DNA of 64,000 nucleotides, taken from NCBI GenBank assembly GCA_965226245.1, contig CBDDCL010000015.1, forward strand, positions 3,410,001-3,474,000, in the 5' to 3' direction. Numbering within the stretch: position 1 is the stretch's first letter; each line of letters begins with the position of its first letter. Under the pieces are notes generated by a model. The model was not told where the DNA came from. It ran no database searches and saw only the letters and a program-made list of their open reading frames with translations. Source of the stretch: CBDCYS01 sp965226245 (GTDB taxonomy: Bacteria; Acidobacteriota; Terriglobia; Bryobacterales; UBA6623). The translations under genes were made by a program, and so were the position numbers. Shown here piece after piece: positions 8,274 through 16,790 of the stretch.

Positions 8274-10583
8274 TTAGGTCGAGTAGCTTGGCCGCGTGAA
8301 TTTGACGACTCGCTTAGCGAAGCCCTTGAGTTGAGTCTCATTAACATTGGAAATTTTTTCCTGCCACGTTTTGCACGTGTCGTGGTGAAACTGATTCGCG
8401 TATTCGCGTAGCTTGTCAAGTTCATCGATGACATCGTCCGAAATGATTGGAGAGCCGTCATCCCTTAGCTGCTTTGCGGCCACGAAGAAATCTTTGAGTA
8501 TCTTCCCCGGCGGAAAGTGTTCAGCGAAAGCGACCCGCAGGAACCCCTCCAGAACAAGACGAAGTGCTGGAGCCACTTTCTCAGGGTCGCCCGTCGAGTT
8601 GGAGCTGTAAACTCGCACGCACTTATGCAGACTGTCGTATTCGGTGAGAGCAGCGGCTTCAGCGTTCCATGGCTCGAACTTTGAGGCTTCTTGGCCAGCA
8701 TCCCGGATTTGCATCGTCGAGGTGTGGTCCTTGTCAGCTCGGTCCCAGAGTTGGCACAGAAGGGGGCGTGAATGTGACAGCACTATCACCTGCTCTGCTC
8801 GGCCTAGGAGTCCTCGGATTTCTTGAAGGGTGGCTAGAGTCCTACCCTCATCAAGACTTGATGCCGGATCATCAAGCACAATAATCGTGTTATCGAGAGC
8901 CGAATGTTCTTTCAGCGTAGCGAAAAAGAACGCTAGTGCCAGAGTGTTTCGGTCTCCAGCACTGAGAGTTGTACCAAACGACGGCTCGATACTTCCCGCC
9001 TGCGCAAGGCCAACGCGTCCTCTGTTGACCACCAGCTCGTAAGATGAGGTCGGCACGCCCCTAGGATCCAATGGCGCTAGGGTGTCGATCTGGAAGTCAG
9101 CGTTGAACTTCAGCAGGAAGTCGTTGATGGCTGTCTGGTAGGTCCCGAAGACCTTCTTTCGGTGATTGTCCAGAGCAGCGCGGGCAACCACCTTTTCGGC
9201 CTCGGCGTCCCCCTTCGTCTGCCTAGCTTGGAGGTACTTCGAGCACTTCAGAGCAGTGTCTTTTTCATGTCGCCTCTCAATCGCCTCAAGCAGAGCCAAC
9301 TGAGTTCTAGCGCCGGCTAGACTTCCATGGGAAGCTTTCTCTTTCGCTAGAGCGATTTCATCGTTTTGGGTGAGAAGAGTAGTGTTTGTCGATAGCACCT
9401 TCGCCGCAAGATCACGGTACTTCTCGACAGCTTCCTGAATAGCTATGCTGAGACCCTGCGGCTCCAGGGGGGCTGCAGCCTTCTTGTCGAGGGCTTCTAC
9501 AAGCCCGTCCCGAGCCGCTGCCCAACAGTTCGCCAGCTCCTCTGAATCAATGTCGGACGCAGGAAGCTGCAGATAGTGGGACCAAAAATCATGGCGGTCC
9601 TTCGACAGCTGAACCTTCCGTTGAAAGCGGGCTAGTCGATCTCCACCCAACTTCTCCATCAGGCTGTTGCTGGCGCCCGTAATCCGGGCTTTATGATCGG
9701 CGTAGGCCTTCGAAAAGTAGGCTTGGTAGTGAGCAAGGAGCGTCGATCCTGAGAGGTCTTGTCCACAGAAAGGGCATGAGGAGCGTTTCGACGCTATCTC
9801 CATTCCCTTGGAAACCCACGATTCTGCCTGCGAATTATCGAGTTCTTTGAAGTGTGCCTTCACAGCTTCCAGCGCCGTCGATTCCAGTTCTGGTAGTGCC
9901 GCTTGCAGAGTTGCGATGATGCTTTCGCTTCCAATGTCGGGGAGGCCCAACGCTTCGAACGCCTCTGTTCTCTTGATGAGCCCCGCGTCCTGGAGCACAG
10001 AGACGCTCTTCTTTGCCGCCGAGAGTTGTTCGTCGAGATCTGCCGGCAAGCGGAGCGTACAGAAAACATCGATCGCAAGCCCGCCCAGAATGCTGGAAGG
10101 TATGGCGCGCTCGCACGCTCCCACGTCCTTTTGGAGCTCGGCAATCACCTTTGTAAGATCCTGGACGCGACGATTGTGCTTGACCCCCTCTTCGCCGATG
10201 ACCAATTCGTGAAGGTTCTGACGATTTCCCGCCGTCACGCTCAGACCTGAGTAGACGTTCGTGTCTACAAAATGATCGTCGAAGATTGCCATCTTCGGGC
10301 CGACTACATTCCAGCGGGCGTCGTCGCCGTCGAAGGCGGCCTCTATCTCTTCCAGCTCGAAAACGACCCGCGATACCGTTTTGGCCGATATGCGATGGCG
10401 CTCAAGGATAGGCGCAGGACTCCCTGTCGTAAGCGATCTCAGAATTGCGCAGAGCGTGGTTTTGCCCCGACCGTTTTCCGAGAAAACAAGGCCTAATTTC
10501 TTGAATGCCAGGTCCGGATTGTTGTTGACAGTCTCAAAACGCCCGACATTCTGGATATACTTCAGATTCGTAATCATACGCAT
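8274..10583 (-). CDS. AAA_13-type ATPase with zinc hook, RloC/PrrC-like (candidate anticodon nuclease)
   Basis: The 769-aa protein has a split ABC ATPase: Walker A-like 'SENGRGKTT' (about 35-43), signature 'LSAGDRNTLAL' (540), Walker B 'TIIVLDDPASSLD' (566) and H-loop H604. Between the halves a long helical region carries a CPFC zinc hook (C270, C273), the RloC layout. The C-terminal domain (about 640-769) has R675-x3-E679 and 'QFHHD' (H733/H734), reminiscent of the Arg-Glu-His triad of PrrC/RloC anticodon nucleases, although the E-H spacing (about 54) exceeds that in PrrC. Those proteins cut tRNA on phage infection or DNA damage. It stands alone, with no restriction-modification genes nearby. 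Other AAA_13 ATPases remain possible. Confidence 0.75.
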   Translation of the reverse strand: MRMITNLKYIQNVGRFETVNNNPDLAFKKLGLVFSENGRGKTTLCAILRSLTTGSPAPILERHRISAKTVSRVVFELEEIEAAFDGDDARWNVVGPKMAIFDDHFVDTNVYSGLSVTAGNRQNLHELVIGEEGVKHNRRVQDLTKVIAELQKDVGACERAIPSSILGGLAIDVFCTLRLPADLDEQLSAAKKSVSVLQDAGLIKRTEAFEALGLPDIGSESIIATLQAALPELESTALEAVKAHFKELDNSQAESWVSKGMEIASKRSSCPFCGQDLSGSTLLAHYQAYFSKAYADHKARITGASNSLMEKLGGDRLARFQRKVQLSKDRHDFWSHYLQLPASDIDSEELANCWAAARDGLVEALDKKAAAPLEPQGLSIAIQEAVEKYRDLAAKVLSTNTTLLTQNDEIALAKEKASHGSLAGARTQLALLEAIERRHEKDTALKCSKYLQARQTKGDAEAEKVVARAALDNHRKKVFGTYQTAINDFLLKFNADFQIDTLAPLDPRGVPTSSYELVVNRGRVGLAQAGSIEPSFGTTLSAGDRNTLALAFFFATLKEHSALDNTIIVLDDPASSLDEGRTLATLQEIRGLLGRAEQVIVLSHSRPLLCQLWDRADKDHTSTMQIRDAGQEASKFEPWNAEAAALTEYDSLHKCVRVYSSNSTGDPEKVAPALRLVLEGFLRVAFAEHFPPGKILKDFFVAAKQLRDDGSPIISDDVIDELDKLREYANQFHHDTCKTWQEKISNVNETQLKGFAKRVVKFTRPSYST

Positions 10584-10739
10584 CTAATAGTTTAACGCCG
10601 CCGTAGGGACCGGCAACCCTGCCGGTCCATCGCCGCTCGACACCGGGGGAGTTGCTCGATATCATGGTGTCAACATTTCGGGAGGGCACGGCTGACCCGG
10701 ACCAACCGGAACCGAATAGTGCGGATTTGGGTACTCTTG

Positions 10740-10880
10740 AAGGGGCTGATGGGGCTGATGGGGCTGATGGGGACAGTCACCGGGTTTTATGGACGGCTGA
10801 TGGGGACAGTCACCGGGTTTTATTGTCAACTCTTGCGGAATCGCCTGCAGCTGCCGCGAAAACACGGTGACTGTCCCCAC
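10740..10880 (+). repeat. REP-like cluster with inverted copy
   Basis: Three tandem GGGGCTGAT units lead into GGGGACAGTCACCGGGTTTT; a second direct copy follows at 10795-10823 and an inverted CGGTGACTGTCCCC at 10864-10879. Together they could form a large hairpin. They share their core with 7483-7505. Confidence 0.6.
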
Positions 10881-11432
10881 TGGAAGGTGGCCGACTGCCT
10901 TGCTGCGGGTTAAGTCGACGCCCGGGGCTGATGGGGACGGGGAAAGCGGGGACGCTACGACTTTTCGATGGACGCATGGCAAAGCCAACCGAGCAGCGAA
11001 AGGGAAACACGACCAAAGCGAACCCAACTCCTCAGCAATCCGCTGCCCCAAACCTCTTCAACGCCTTCAGCAGCGCCGGCCGGCTATACCCTGGGAACGT
11101 GCCGCGCCAGCATTCGCGTCCGACCAGCATTCCCGTCCGAAATGATACCGGCCGACTCTCACCCGGTCCAGCCCTAACTCCCTCTCGATGCTCGAGGCTC
11201 CTACGCCAAGCGGCGACGAGCCGTTCAGCCGCGAACGCCCCACCCAAACGCCGAACCGGCTCCCGGCGCGCCACTTTGGCCCCAAAACACCGCTCCCCCC
11301 CAATTCCGCAAATCATCTCAACTCAGTCACGGATAATTCGTAAATATAATCCCTGTGTTTTCAATAGGTTTACCCACCGCCCGCAAGAAATCCCAAGATC
11401 GGCTTGTTATCCTAAAAGCAACAAAACCAACA
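10881..11432. other. Non-coding stretch
   Basis: Frames on both strands lack ribosome-binding sites and recognisable content. Base composition becomes AT-rich from about 11330, which may hold the promoter of the phage-like genes that follow. Confidence 0.4.
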
Positions 11433-11552
11433 ATGACTCAGTTGCAACATAAAGGAGAGGACAACCATTCCACGGCCCCGGCGGGACCCAAAAGCCTGAA
11501 AACCTCTCACAGACTCTCAAATACTCTCATTGAAAAAAGTAAACCCTTATGA
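11433..11552 (+). CDS. Possible 39-aa leader ORF before the terminase-like gene
   Basis: The frame from ATG 11433 ends in a TGA that overlaps the next gene's ATG (ATGA at 11549-11552), an arrangement typical of coupled translation. The ribosome-binding site is weak and the hydrophilic sequence is not recognised, so the call is tentative. Confidence 0.22.
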   Translation: MTQLQHKGEDNHSTAPAGPKSLKTSHRLSNTLIEKSKPL

Positions 11553-11929
11553 ATGAACAACTTACAACCAAACAGAACAAGGCCATTGAAGCTCTTTTGC
11601 TAACGAATACGATCGATAGAGCGGCAAAGAGAGCAAATGTGAGTGAAGCATCCATTTATCGCTGGATGAAACAGGAAAGCTTCCAGACTGCCCTAAGAGC
11701 AGCCCGGCGGGACATTCTTGCCCACACCACCACCCGCCTCCAGCAAATGAGCGTTCGCGCCCTCGACACGCTCGAGAACGTGATGGACGACCAGAAAGCC
11801 TTCTCTGCCAGCCGAGTCAGCGCCTCGCGCTTGGCCATGGACATGATGTACCGAGGCGCCGCCATCGACGACATCATCGAACGACTCAAAACCGTCGAAG
11901 GGAAACAGTTGAGCCATCAGAATGGATGA
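11549..11929 (+). CDS. Phage terminase small subunit-like / HTH protein
   Basis: The 126-aa protein starts 'TTKQNKAIEALLLTNTIDRA' and has an HTH ('RANVSEASIYRWMKQESF'). A helical region follows, with the pattern 'ALDTLENVMDD...SASRVSASRLAMDM', typical of terminase small subunits that bind packaging sites. No large subunit or structural phage gene is present; the next frame is cut off by IS256, so this is a prophage relic. Confidence 0.65.
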   Translation: MNEQLTTKQNKAIEALLLTNTIDRAAKRANVSEASIYRWMKQESFQTALRAARRDILAHTTTRLQQMSVRALDTLENVMDDQKAFSASRVSASRLAMDMMYRGAAIDDIIERLKTVEGKQLSHQNG

Positions 11930-12171
11930 GCCCCCGCCCAAACAGAGCAGAAAGCTCGGAAAGCAACTTCAGAGCCGCGGACGGAAGCCTGCGGTCAAGC
12001 GCCCTGGAATCCGTCTCAAGCGCAGCAGAGTCACAAGGGAAACCGGGACAGCCTCAGTTTCCAGTTTCAGGACTTCCGAGAGTACGGCTACGACGGTGCC
12101 AACCGCCTTCAGAAGATCAAAGAACATCGCTTCGACCTCGCTGCGCTGATCCGGACGGGTGCGCTCCGGCG
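11922..12171 (+). pseudogene. Phage-relic reading frame truncated by IS256
   Basis: An ATG at 11922 overlaps the stop of the previous gene, but the most protein-like stretch ('FQFQDFREYGYDGANRLQKI', then 'KEHRFDLAALIRTGALRR', about 12060-12171) is in another frame. A frameshift is therefore likely. The sequence is lost at the IS256 left end. No family recognised. Confidence 0.35.
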
Positions 12172-13605
12172 GAGCATGTCCAGAATTCCGTTGAAACGCG
12201 CGGCTCTCCAGAACTTGTAGTTTACGCCGCTTGGGCCTGGGCCGGTGGCGGCGTCGACAGTCTGGCGAGCTGGTCGAGTAATTTCGGCAAGTGGCGGTAG
12301 CCCTTGACGCGCCGGAAGCTTTTCTCCGCCAGCCACAGACCCGCTCCCGCCCAGCGCTCGCGTTGATCGCCTCCCCGCCAGCGCTTCACTCGTCCGCAGA
12401 TGCGGTCCACCACCGAAAAGGCTGACTCGATCGGGTTCGTCGTCGCCAGCGTACAACGCAACAAGTCGTCGAGTCCGAGCCGGTGCACCGTCAGCGTTTC
12501 CTCTCTCCCCTCTTCGAGCGAACGAGCCGCCGACGGGTTCAACTCCAGCAACTCGCGATGCAGCTTCTCCAAGGCCGTGTTGGCATCCTCATAGCTCGAC
12601 ATCGCATAAGCGTTCGCCATCTTGCGGTCCACCGATTCGCGGTATTGCTGCGGCAAATGGCCGCTCACATTGCGGCGCTTGTGCATTTGACAGCGCTGGA
12701 TCAGCGCCGTCTTGCCCGCCTGCTTGCGGACCGCCTTGGTGAGCGCCTTCGCGCCGTCGAGCACATAGAGCATCGGCGCCGAGAAATCGACGCCGCGCCC
12801 GGCCAAATCCTGCAGTAATTCGCTGACCACCGTGGCGTTCTCGCTCGCTCCCTGCCGCAGCCCCAAAACCGTTTTGGCCCCGTCTACAGCGACTCCCAGC
12901 GCTACGATCAGATGCTGACCCTTGAACTCAATGCCGTCGATGTAGACGGCGCAGAGTTTGAGTTTGTCGAGAGGGCGTTCTAAAAGTGCCTGCAATTTCT
13001 CGCGGCTAGTGCGCACGAAACGCTCACTCACCGCTGACTTTTCGATGCCATAGGCGGCGGCAAACTCCCGCACGGCTTGGGAGTAATTCCGCGTCGAGAG
13101 CCCCAGCATGAGCTTGTCCCAAACGGCGTCGTCGAGCGGCTCGGAGCGGCGGAACAATTCATAGCTGCCCAAGGGTTGTTCGTGACCGTCGTCGCTGCGC
13201 AGCCGCGGACGCTGAATGGGGACCTTCTGTCCATCCACGACGAGGAAGCCTTTCTCGCGGCCCCAGCGGTAGGGCTGCTCGGCTTGGCGCCGCTGGTAGT
13301 GCTCGCCAGCGAGCTGGCGCACTTCGTTGTCCATGATGAGCTGCATCAGATCCAGCCCTGCCTGGCGCATCAACTCACCGACACTTTGCTGCAGGGCGGC
13401 GGCGACTTCTTTGAGCGGCAAGTGCAGTTGCAGTTCTTGCCCGGATTCTTCGGCTTGCTTGTGGAATTGGCGAACGGCTTGTTCGCGGTCGATCTGGTAT
13501 CGTTTCTTCATAGCGACTCTCCTTTTTAAAAAAATAAAACATCACTCCGAGCCTAACGGCTCGGACTGGAGAGTCGCTACTTTCTACGAACTATCGGACA
13601 TCCTC
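12172..13605 (-). mobile_element. IS256-family insertion sequence
   Basis: Imperfect terminal repeats can be aligned: GAGCATGTCC at 12172 on the plus strand and GAGGATGTCC reading inward from 13605. The flanks (GCTCCGGCG left, ACGAGGAAT right) show no target duplication, and the two sides belong to unrelated broken genes. That suggests an IS-mediated deletion or recombination rather than a simple insertion. Confidence 0.75.
12222..13511 (-). CDS. IS256-family transposase
   Basis: The 429-aa protein has the mutator/IS256 layout: 'CAVYIDGIEFKGQHLIVALG' (first Asp), 'APMLYVLDGAKALTKAV' (second Asp), 'IQRCQMHKRRNV' (the C/H region) and 'TTNPIESAFSVVDRICGRVK' (catalytic Glu). It appears intact. 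A separate, unrelated IS256-type C-terminal fragment lies at 57676-57945. Confidence 0.93.
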   Translation of the reverse strand: MKKRYQIDREQAVRQFHKQAEESGQELQLHLPLKEVAAALQQSVGELMRQAGLDLMQLIMDNEVRQLAGEHYQRRQAEQPYRWGREKGFLVVDGQKVPIQRPRLRSDDGHEQPLGSYELFRRSEPLDDAVWDKLMLGLSTRNYSQAVREFAAAYGIEKSAVSERFVRTSREKLQALLERPLDKLKLCAVYIDGIEFKGQHLIVALGVAVDGAKTVLGLRQGASENATVVSELLQDLAGRGVDFSAPMLYVLDGAKALTKAVRKQAGKTALIQRCQMHKRRNVSGHLPQQYRESVDRKMANAYAMSSYEDANTALEKLHRELLELNPSAARSLEEGREETLTVHRLGLDDLLRCTLATTNPIESAFSVVDRICGRVKRWRGGDQRERWAGAGLWLAEKSFRRVKGYRHLPKLLDQLARLSTPPPAQAQAA

Positions 13606-13813
13606 ACGAGGAATTAGAACGTGCGTTTTCAAATACGACCGCTTCTTTCGCAAGTGAGTCGAGGAAAGGAGAAGTATCTCTCTTATACCCATAACAACCG
13701 AGATGGTCCGCTCGAAGAGCATCAACCACGATAACGATGACATTGTAATTATTTAATGGCTGTTCTTCTTTTGGACCCTGAATCGAGGCCGCCAAACCGA
13801 GAACAGATGCCAC
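13606..13813 (-). pseudogene. Sulfatase/phosphatase-superfamily N-terminal fragment
   Basis: 'YNVIVIVVDALRADHLGCYG' and 'RDTSPFLDSLAKEAVVFENA' are the first strand and metal-binding Asp region of the alkaline phosphatase/sulfatase fold. The sequence stops at IS256 (13605) just before the position of the catalytic Cys/Ser. Upstream codons encode a hydrophobic stretch ('IPIILATLLTVASVLGLAAS'), probably a signal or membrane anchor whose start codon is unclear. It lies just downstream of the giant glycosyltransferase gene and may have acted on the same surface polymer. Confidence 0.6.
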
Positions 13814-13890
13814 CGTGAGTAGCGTGGCTAATATGATTGGTATACCCGGTGACCTATTCTAGGCTTACCCGCGACCTGGAAACTGTGAGT

Positions 13891-14145
13891 TTAACCCGGA
13901 GGCCCTTGGCAAGCTGGAGCGGCATCCAACACCTCTTTCACCAGTTTAACATAGCGGAGCCCGATCAGCTCCGAGTTAAACTGCCGAACGAGCTTCTCGG
14001 CGCCCCGTCGGCCGCGTTCTCTCCAAAGCTCCGGGTCGCGGCAGAATCGGATCATCGCTTCCACAAGAGCACTATGGTTGCGGGGCTCGGGATTATTACA
14101 GTAGTCTCCGATGTTCGATGCGTTCAAAGCGAGAGGATCGTGATA
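13891..14145 (-). pseudogene. Giant glycosyltransferase gene, C-terminal fragment
   Basis: After the MITE the frame resumes with 'LNASNIGDYCNNPEPRNHSA', then 'MIRFCRDPELWRERG' and 'QFNSELIGLRYVKLVKEVL', the usual end of a GT4 (GT-B) domain. It stops at the TAA at 13891. It continues 14678-14990 once the MITE is removed. Confidence 0.7.
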
Positions 14146-14677
14146 CCTGAATTATGCACAGATTCGCTTTGCGAGTGCGGCTGCGTTCGTAGCGGCTTGA
14201 CGGCCGTCGTAAGGTGGGAGCTCGGCAACTGGTCTTTTGGCTTCTCCGTCCCCGGTTTCCCCTCCCGCCCAGAATCCGCGTCGGCAAAACCCCGCTCCGA
14301 AGTGGCGTGTTTCCAGTACGTTGCGGCCAGTGCATAAAATTTTATGCATAGCGCATAGCCAGGCTCTCAGATCAACGCCCTCTCGACTACCGGCGGCAAG
14401 CCGCCGTAGGGAGTCGGCTTCCTGCCGCGGAAGTTGTCAAGGCGTGGATGCCCCGATTTTATTGGGCTGCGAGACCGTCACGGCTGGGCCTTGTTTGACG
14501 GCCCTTTGGGAGCTATGCTGTTTTCGCTTGGTAACCATTTGGGTGACCTCCTTTGGGTTGGCTGGTGAAGCTGGAATCTTTGCCAGCCTACCTTTTTACC
14601 CCATGTTTTCGGGCGTTCTCCAATGGTCCCTTGCGGCTCAGCCCTCCTCAGGTGCACCCCGCAATGCATAATTCAGG
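14146..14677 (-). mobile_element. IS1380-derived MITE, copy 1 (532 bp)
   Basis: The ends are CCTGAATTATGCA and TGCATAATTCAGG, identical to those of the IS1380 element at 14991-16790. The target duplication is TGATA on both sides. Inside are the first about 33 codons of the transposase (reading inward, minus strand), then a jump to the 3' end with 'GCATAAAATTTTATGC'. It cannot move itself and presumably uses the IS1380 transposase. It interrupts the giant glycosyltransferase gene. Confidence 0.85.
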
Positions 14678-14990
14678 TGATACGCGGCGGGGATCGTAAT
14701 GCCTGCGTCCTCGTTGACAACGACCTCATCCGCGGAGCCTACTTTCGTGAGCAACAAGGGCAGACCGAAGAACATTGCCTCGTTAACAGCTAAGCTCCAG
14801 CCTTCAATCAACGAGGGAGCTACAAAGGCGTCCGCAAGGCTATAGTAGTCCCACATCCTGTTGGTTTGCCCGCAGAACATGACATGGGTGTGGAGTCCGA
14901 AATCTTGAATGTAGTCGCGCACCCGCGCCCAATACACCTGGTCCGCTCGGCCACCCACGAACAAGACCCGCACGTTCGGGAACTGTTCAA
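14678..14990 (-). pseudogene. Giant glycosyltransferase gene, GT4 middle fragment
   Basis: 'EQFPNVRVLFVGGRADQVYW', 'MFCGQTNRMWDYYSLADAFV', 'APSLIEGWSLAVNEAMFFGL' and 'LLTKVGSADEVV' are the nucleotide-sugar binding half of a GT4 glycosyltransferase, with the typical E-G-x7-E pattern. The fragment is held between IS1380 (right) and MITE 1 (left); excising both gives a continuous frame with its neighbours. Confidence 0.75.
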
Positions 14991-16790
14991 CCTGAATTAT
15001 GCACTGCGGGGTGCACCTGAGGAGGGCTGAGCTGCGAGGGACCATTGGGGAACGCCCGAAAACATGGGGTAATAAGGTAGGCTGGCAAAGATTTCAGCTT
15101 CGCCAGCCAACCCCAAGGAGGTCACCCAAATGGTTACCAAGCGAAAACAGCATAGCTCCAAAAACCCCGCCAAACAAGGCCGCGGCGCGACGGCTCCGCA
15201 GCCCAATAAAATCGGGGCTTCCACGCCCTATCACTTCCGCGGCAAGAATCTGACTCCCTACGGCGGCCTGCTGCCGGTCGCCACCCTGCTCGAAAAACTC
15301 GGCTTCCAAGAGCTGCTGGAACAAACCCTCAGCGTCAAACGAATCACCCGTGTGATGAGCCTCTACCAGTTTGTGCTGGCCCTCGTGCTGGGCCTCTATG
15401 TCGGCTTTGCGCGGCTCAACCAACTCCGCTTCATCGCGCGCGACCCCATCCTGACCGGCATCTTGCAAGTGACGCGGCTGCCGCCGCAATCCACGCTGTG
15501 GCGCTTTCTGGCCTCGCTGCATCTCAACGTGGCGCGGCAGATCCTGTCGATGCAGCGCCAACTGCGCGAACGAGCCTGGGCGGCGGCCAACGTGCGGTTG
15601 ACCACGGTGACGCTGGACACCGACACCACCGTGCACACCCTCTACGGCCAGCAGATGGGCGGGCGCAAGAGCTACAACCCCAAGAACAAGGGCAAGCGCA
15701 GCTACCAGCCGATACTGACCTTCCTGGCCGAGACGCGCGAATACCTGATGGGCGGGTTGCACAATGGCGACCGGCCCACGGGCAAAGAGATCGCGGCGCA
15801 CCTCGAAAGTGCTTTCCAGGCTTTGCCGGCCAGTGTGAAGCGGATCTTGGCGCGGGCCGATTCCGGCTTTTATTGCTGGGAAGCGGTGGCAGCCTACGAA
15901 CAAGCGCATTGTCAGTTCGTCATCGTGGCGCGCAAGACCAGGCGACTGGTCGAGCAGTTGCAGCAAGCGGAATGGAAGCCCTCGCCCCACAGCGACGCTG
16001 CGGCGGAGTGCGAATTCCTCTACCAGCCGCAAGGCTGGGGCAGGGCCTGCCGCTTTGTCGCGCTGCGTTATGAAAAGGAGCCGGAAACCGACGAAGTCGA
16101 GCAATATCAGTTGTTTGCAACCAGCGCTTACACCTACCGCGTGTTCGTCACCAACCCCACCGAGCCGATCGCGGCGGTGGCGTGGTTTTACAACCAGCGG
16201 GCTGGGGCGGAGAACCTCATCAAAGAAGCCAACAACGACGCCGGGCTGGCGGCCCATCCTTCGCGCCGCTTTGACATGAACCGCAATCACTTTCAGTTGG
16301 TCATGCTGGCCTACAACCTCAACTGCTGGCTGCTGCTGTTCCAGCGCGAAGCCGACGCCACCCCGGAGAAGCTGCGCCACACCACCCTGGCGACGGCGCG
16401 GCTGCGTTTTCTGTTCGTGGCGGCCAAGATCTGGCGGCATGCCGGCAGAACGGGCATCAGCTACAGCGATCAGTACCAGGAGCAGGGCCTGTTCGAGCGG
16501 CTGATGCGGCGGCTGCGGGCGATGGCGCCGCCGGGATCGAGCTGCGCGCCGGTGGTGGAGGGTGCGCTGCGTTGAGAGGTGCTCCATGCCTAAAATTTTA
16601 TGCACTTGCTGCAAGCTACTGGGAACATGCCGTTTGCGAGCCCGCTTTTGCCCGCCCGGATTAGGAGGCGGCTCAAACCGGGAAGGAAACAGCAGAAAAG
16701 ACGACTTGCTAAATCACTGAGTTGACACGACTGCCGCTACCGCCACAACTCCATCGGCGATGGCTACGCCGAACCTGTGCATAATTCAGG
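14991..16790 (+). mobile_element. IS1380-family insertion sequence (complete, 1800 bp)
   Basis: Perfect inverted ends (CCTGAATTATGCAC at 14991, GTGCATAATTCAGG ending 16790) and the target duplication TTCAA (14986-14990 and 16791-16795) define the element. It is the only full-length copy in the window and the evident parent of six MITEs. A non-coding tail of about 215 bp follows the transposase and is partly retained in the MITEs. Confidence 0.92.
15130..16575 (+). CDS. IS1380-family transposase
   Basis: The 481-aa DDE transposase (IS4 superfamily fold) has 'TTVTLDTDTTVHTLYG' (first Asp), 'ILARADSGFYCWEAV' (second Asp) and 'AGAENLIKEANNDAGLAAHP' (Glu in the characteristic C-terminal motif), then 'HFQLVMLAYNLN'. 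The ATG has AGGAGG about 10 bases upstream, which is kept in the MITEs. It appears intact. Confidence 0.93.
   Translation: MVTKRKQHSSKNPAKQGRGATAPQPNKIGASTPYHFRGKNLTPYGGLLPVATLLEKLGFQELLEQTLSVKRITRVMSLYQFVLALVLGLYVGFARLNQLRFIARDPILTGILQVTRLPPQSTLWRFLASLHLNVARQILSMQRQLRERAWAAANVRLTTVTLDTDTTVHTLYGQQMGGRKSYNPKNKGKRSYQPILTFLAETREYLMGGLHNGDRPTGKEIAAHLESAFQALPASVKRILARADSGFYCWEAVAAYEQAHCQFVIVARKTRRLVEQLQQAEWKPSPHSDAAAECEFLYQPQGWGRACRFVALRYEKEPETDEVEQYQLFATSAYTYRVFVTNPTEPIAAVAWFYNQRAGAENLIKEANNDAGLAAHPSRRFDMNRNHFQLVMLAYNLNCWLLLFQREADATPEKLRHTTLATARLRFLFVAAKIWRHAGRTGISYSDQYQEQGLFERLMRRLRAMAPPGSSCAPVVEGALR

Noticed and set aside
15094..16614. 506-codon minus-strand frame opposite the IS1380 transposase
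   Set aside because: It is a reverse-frame shadow of an intact, recognisable transposase.
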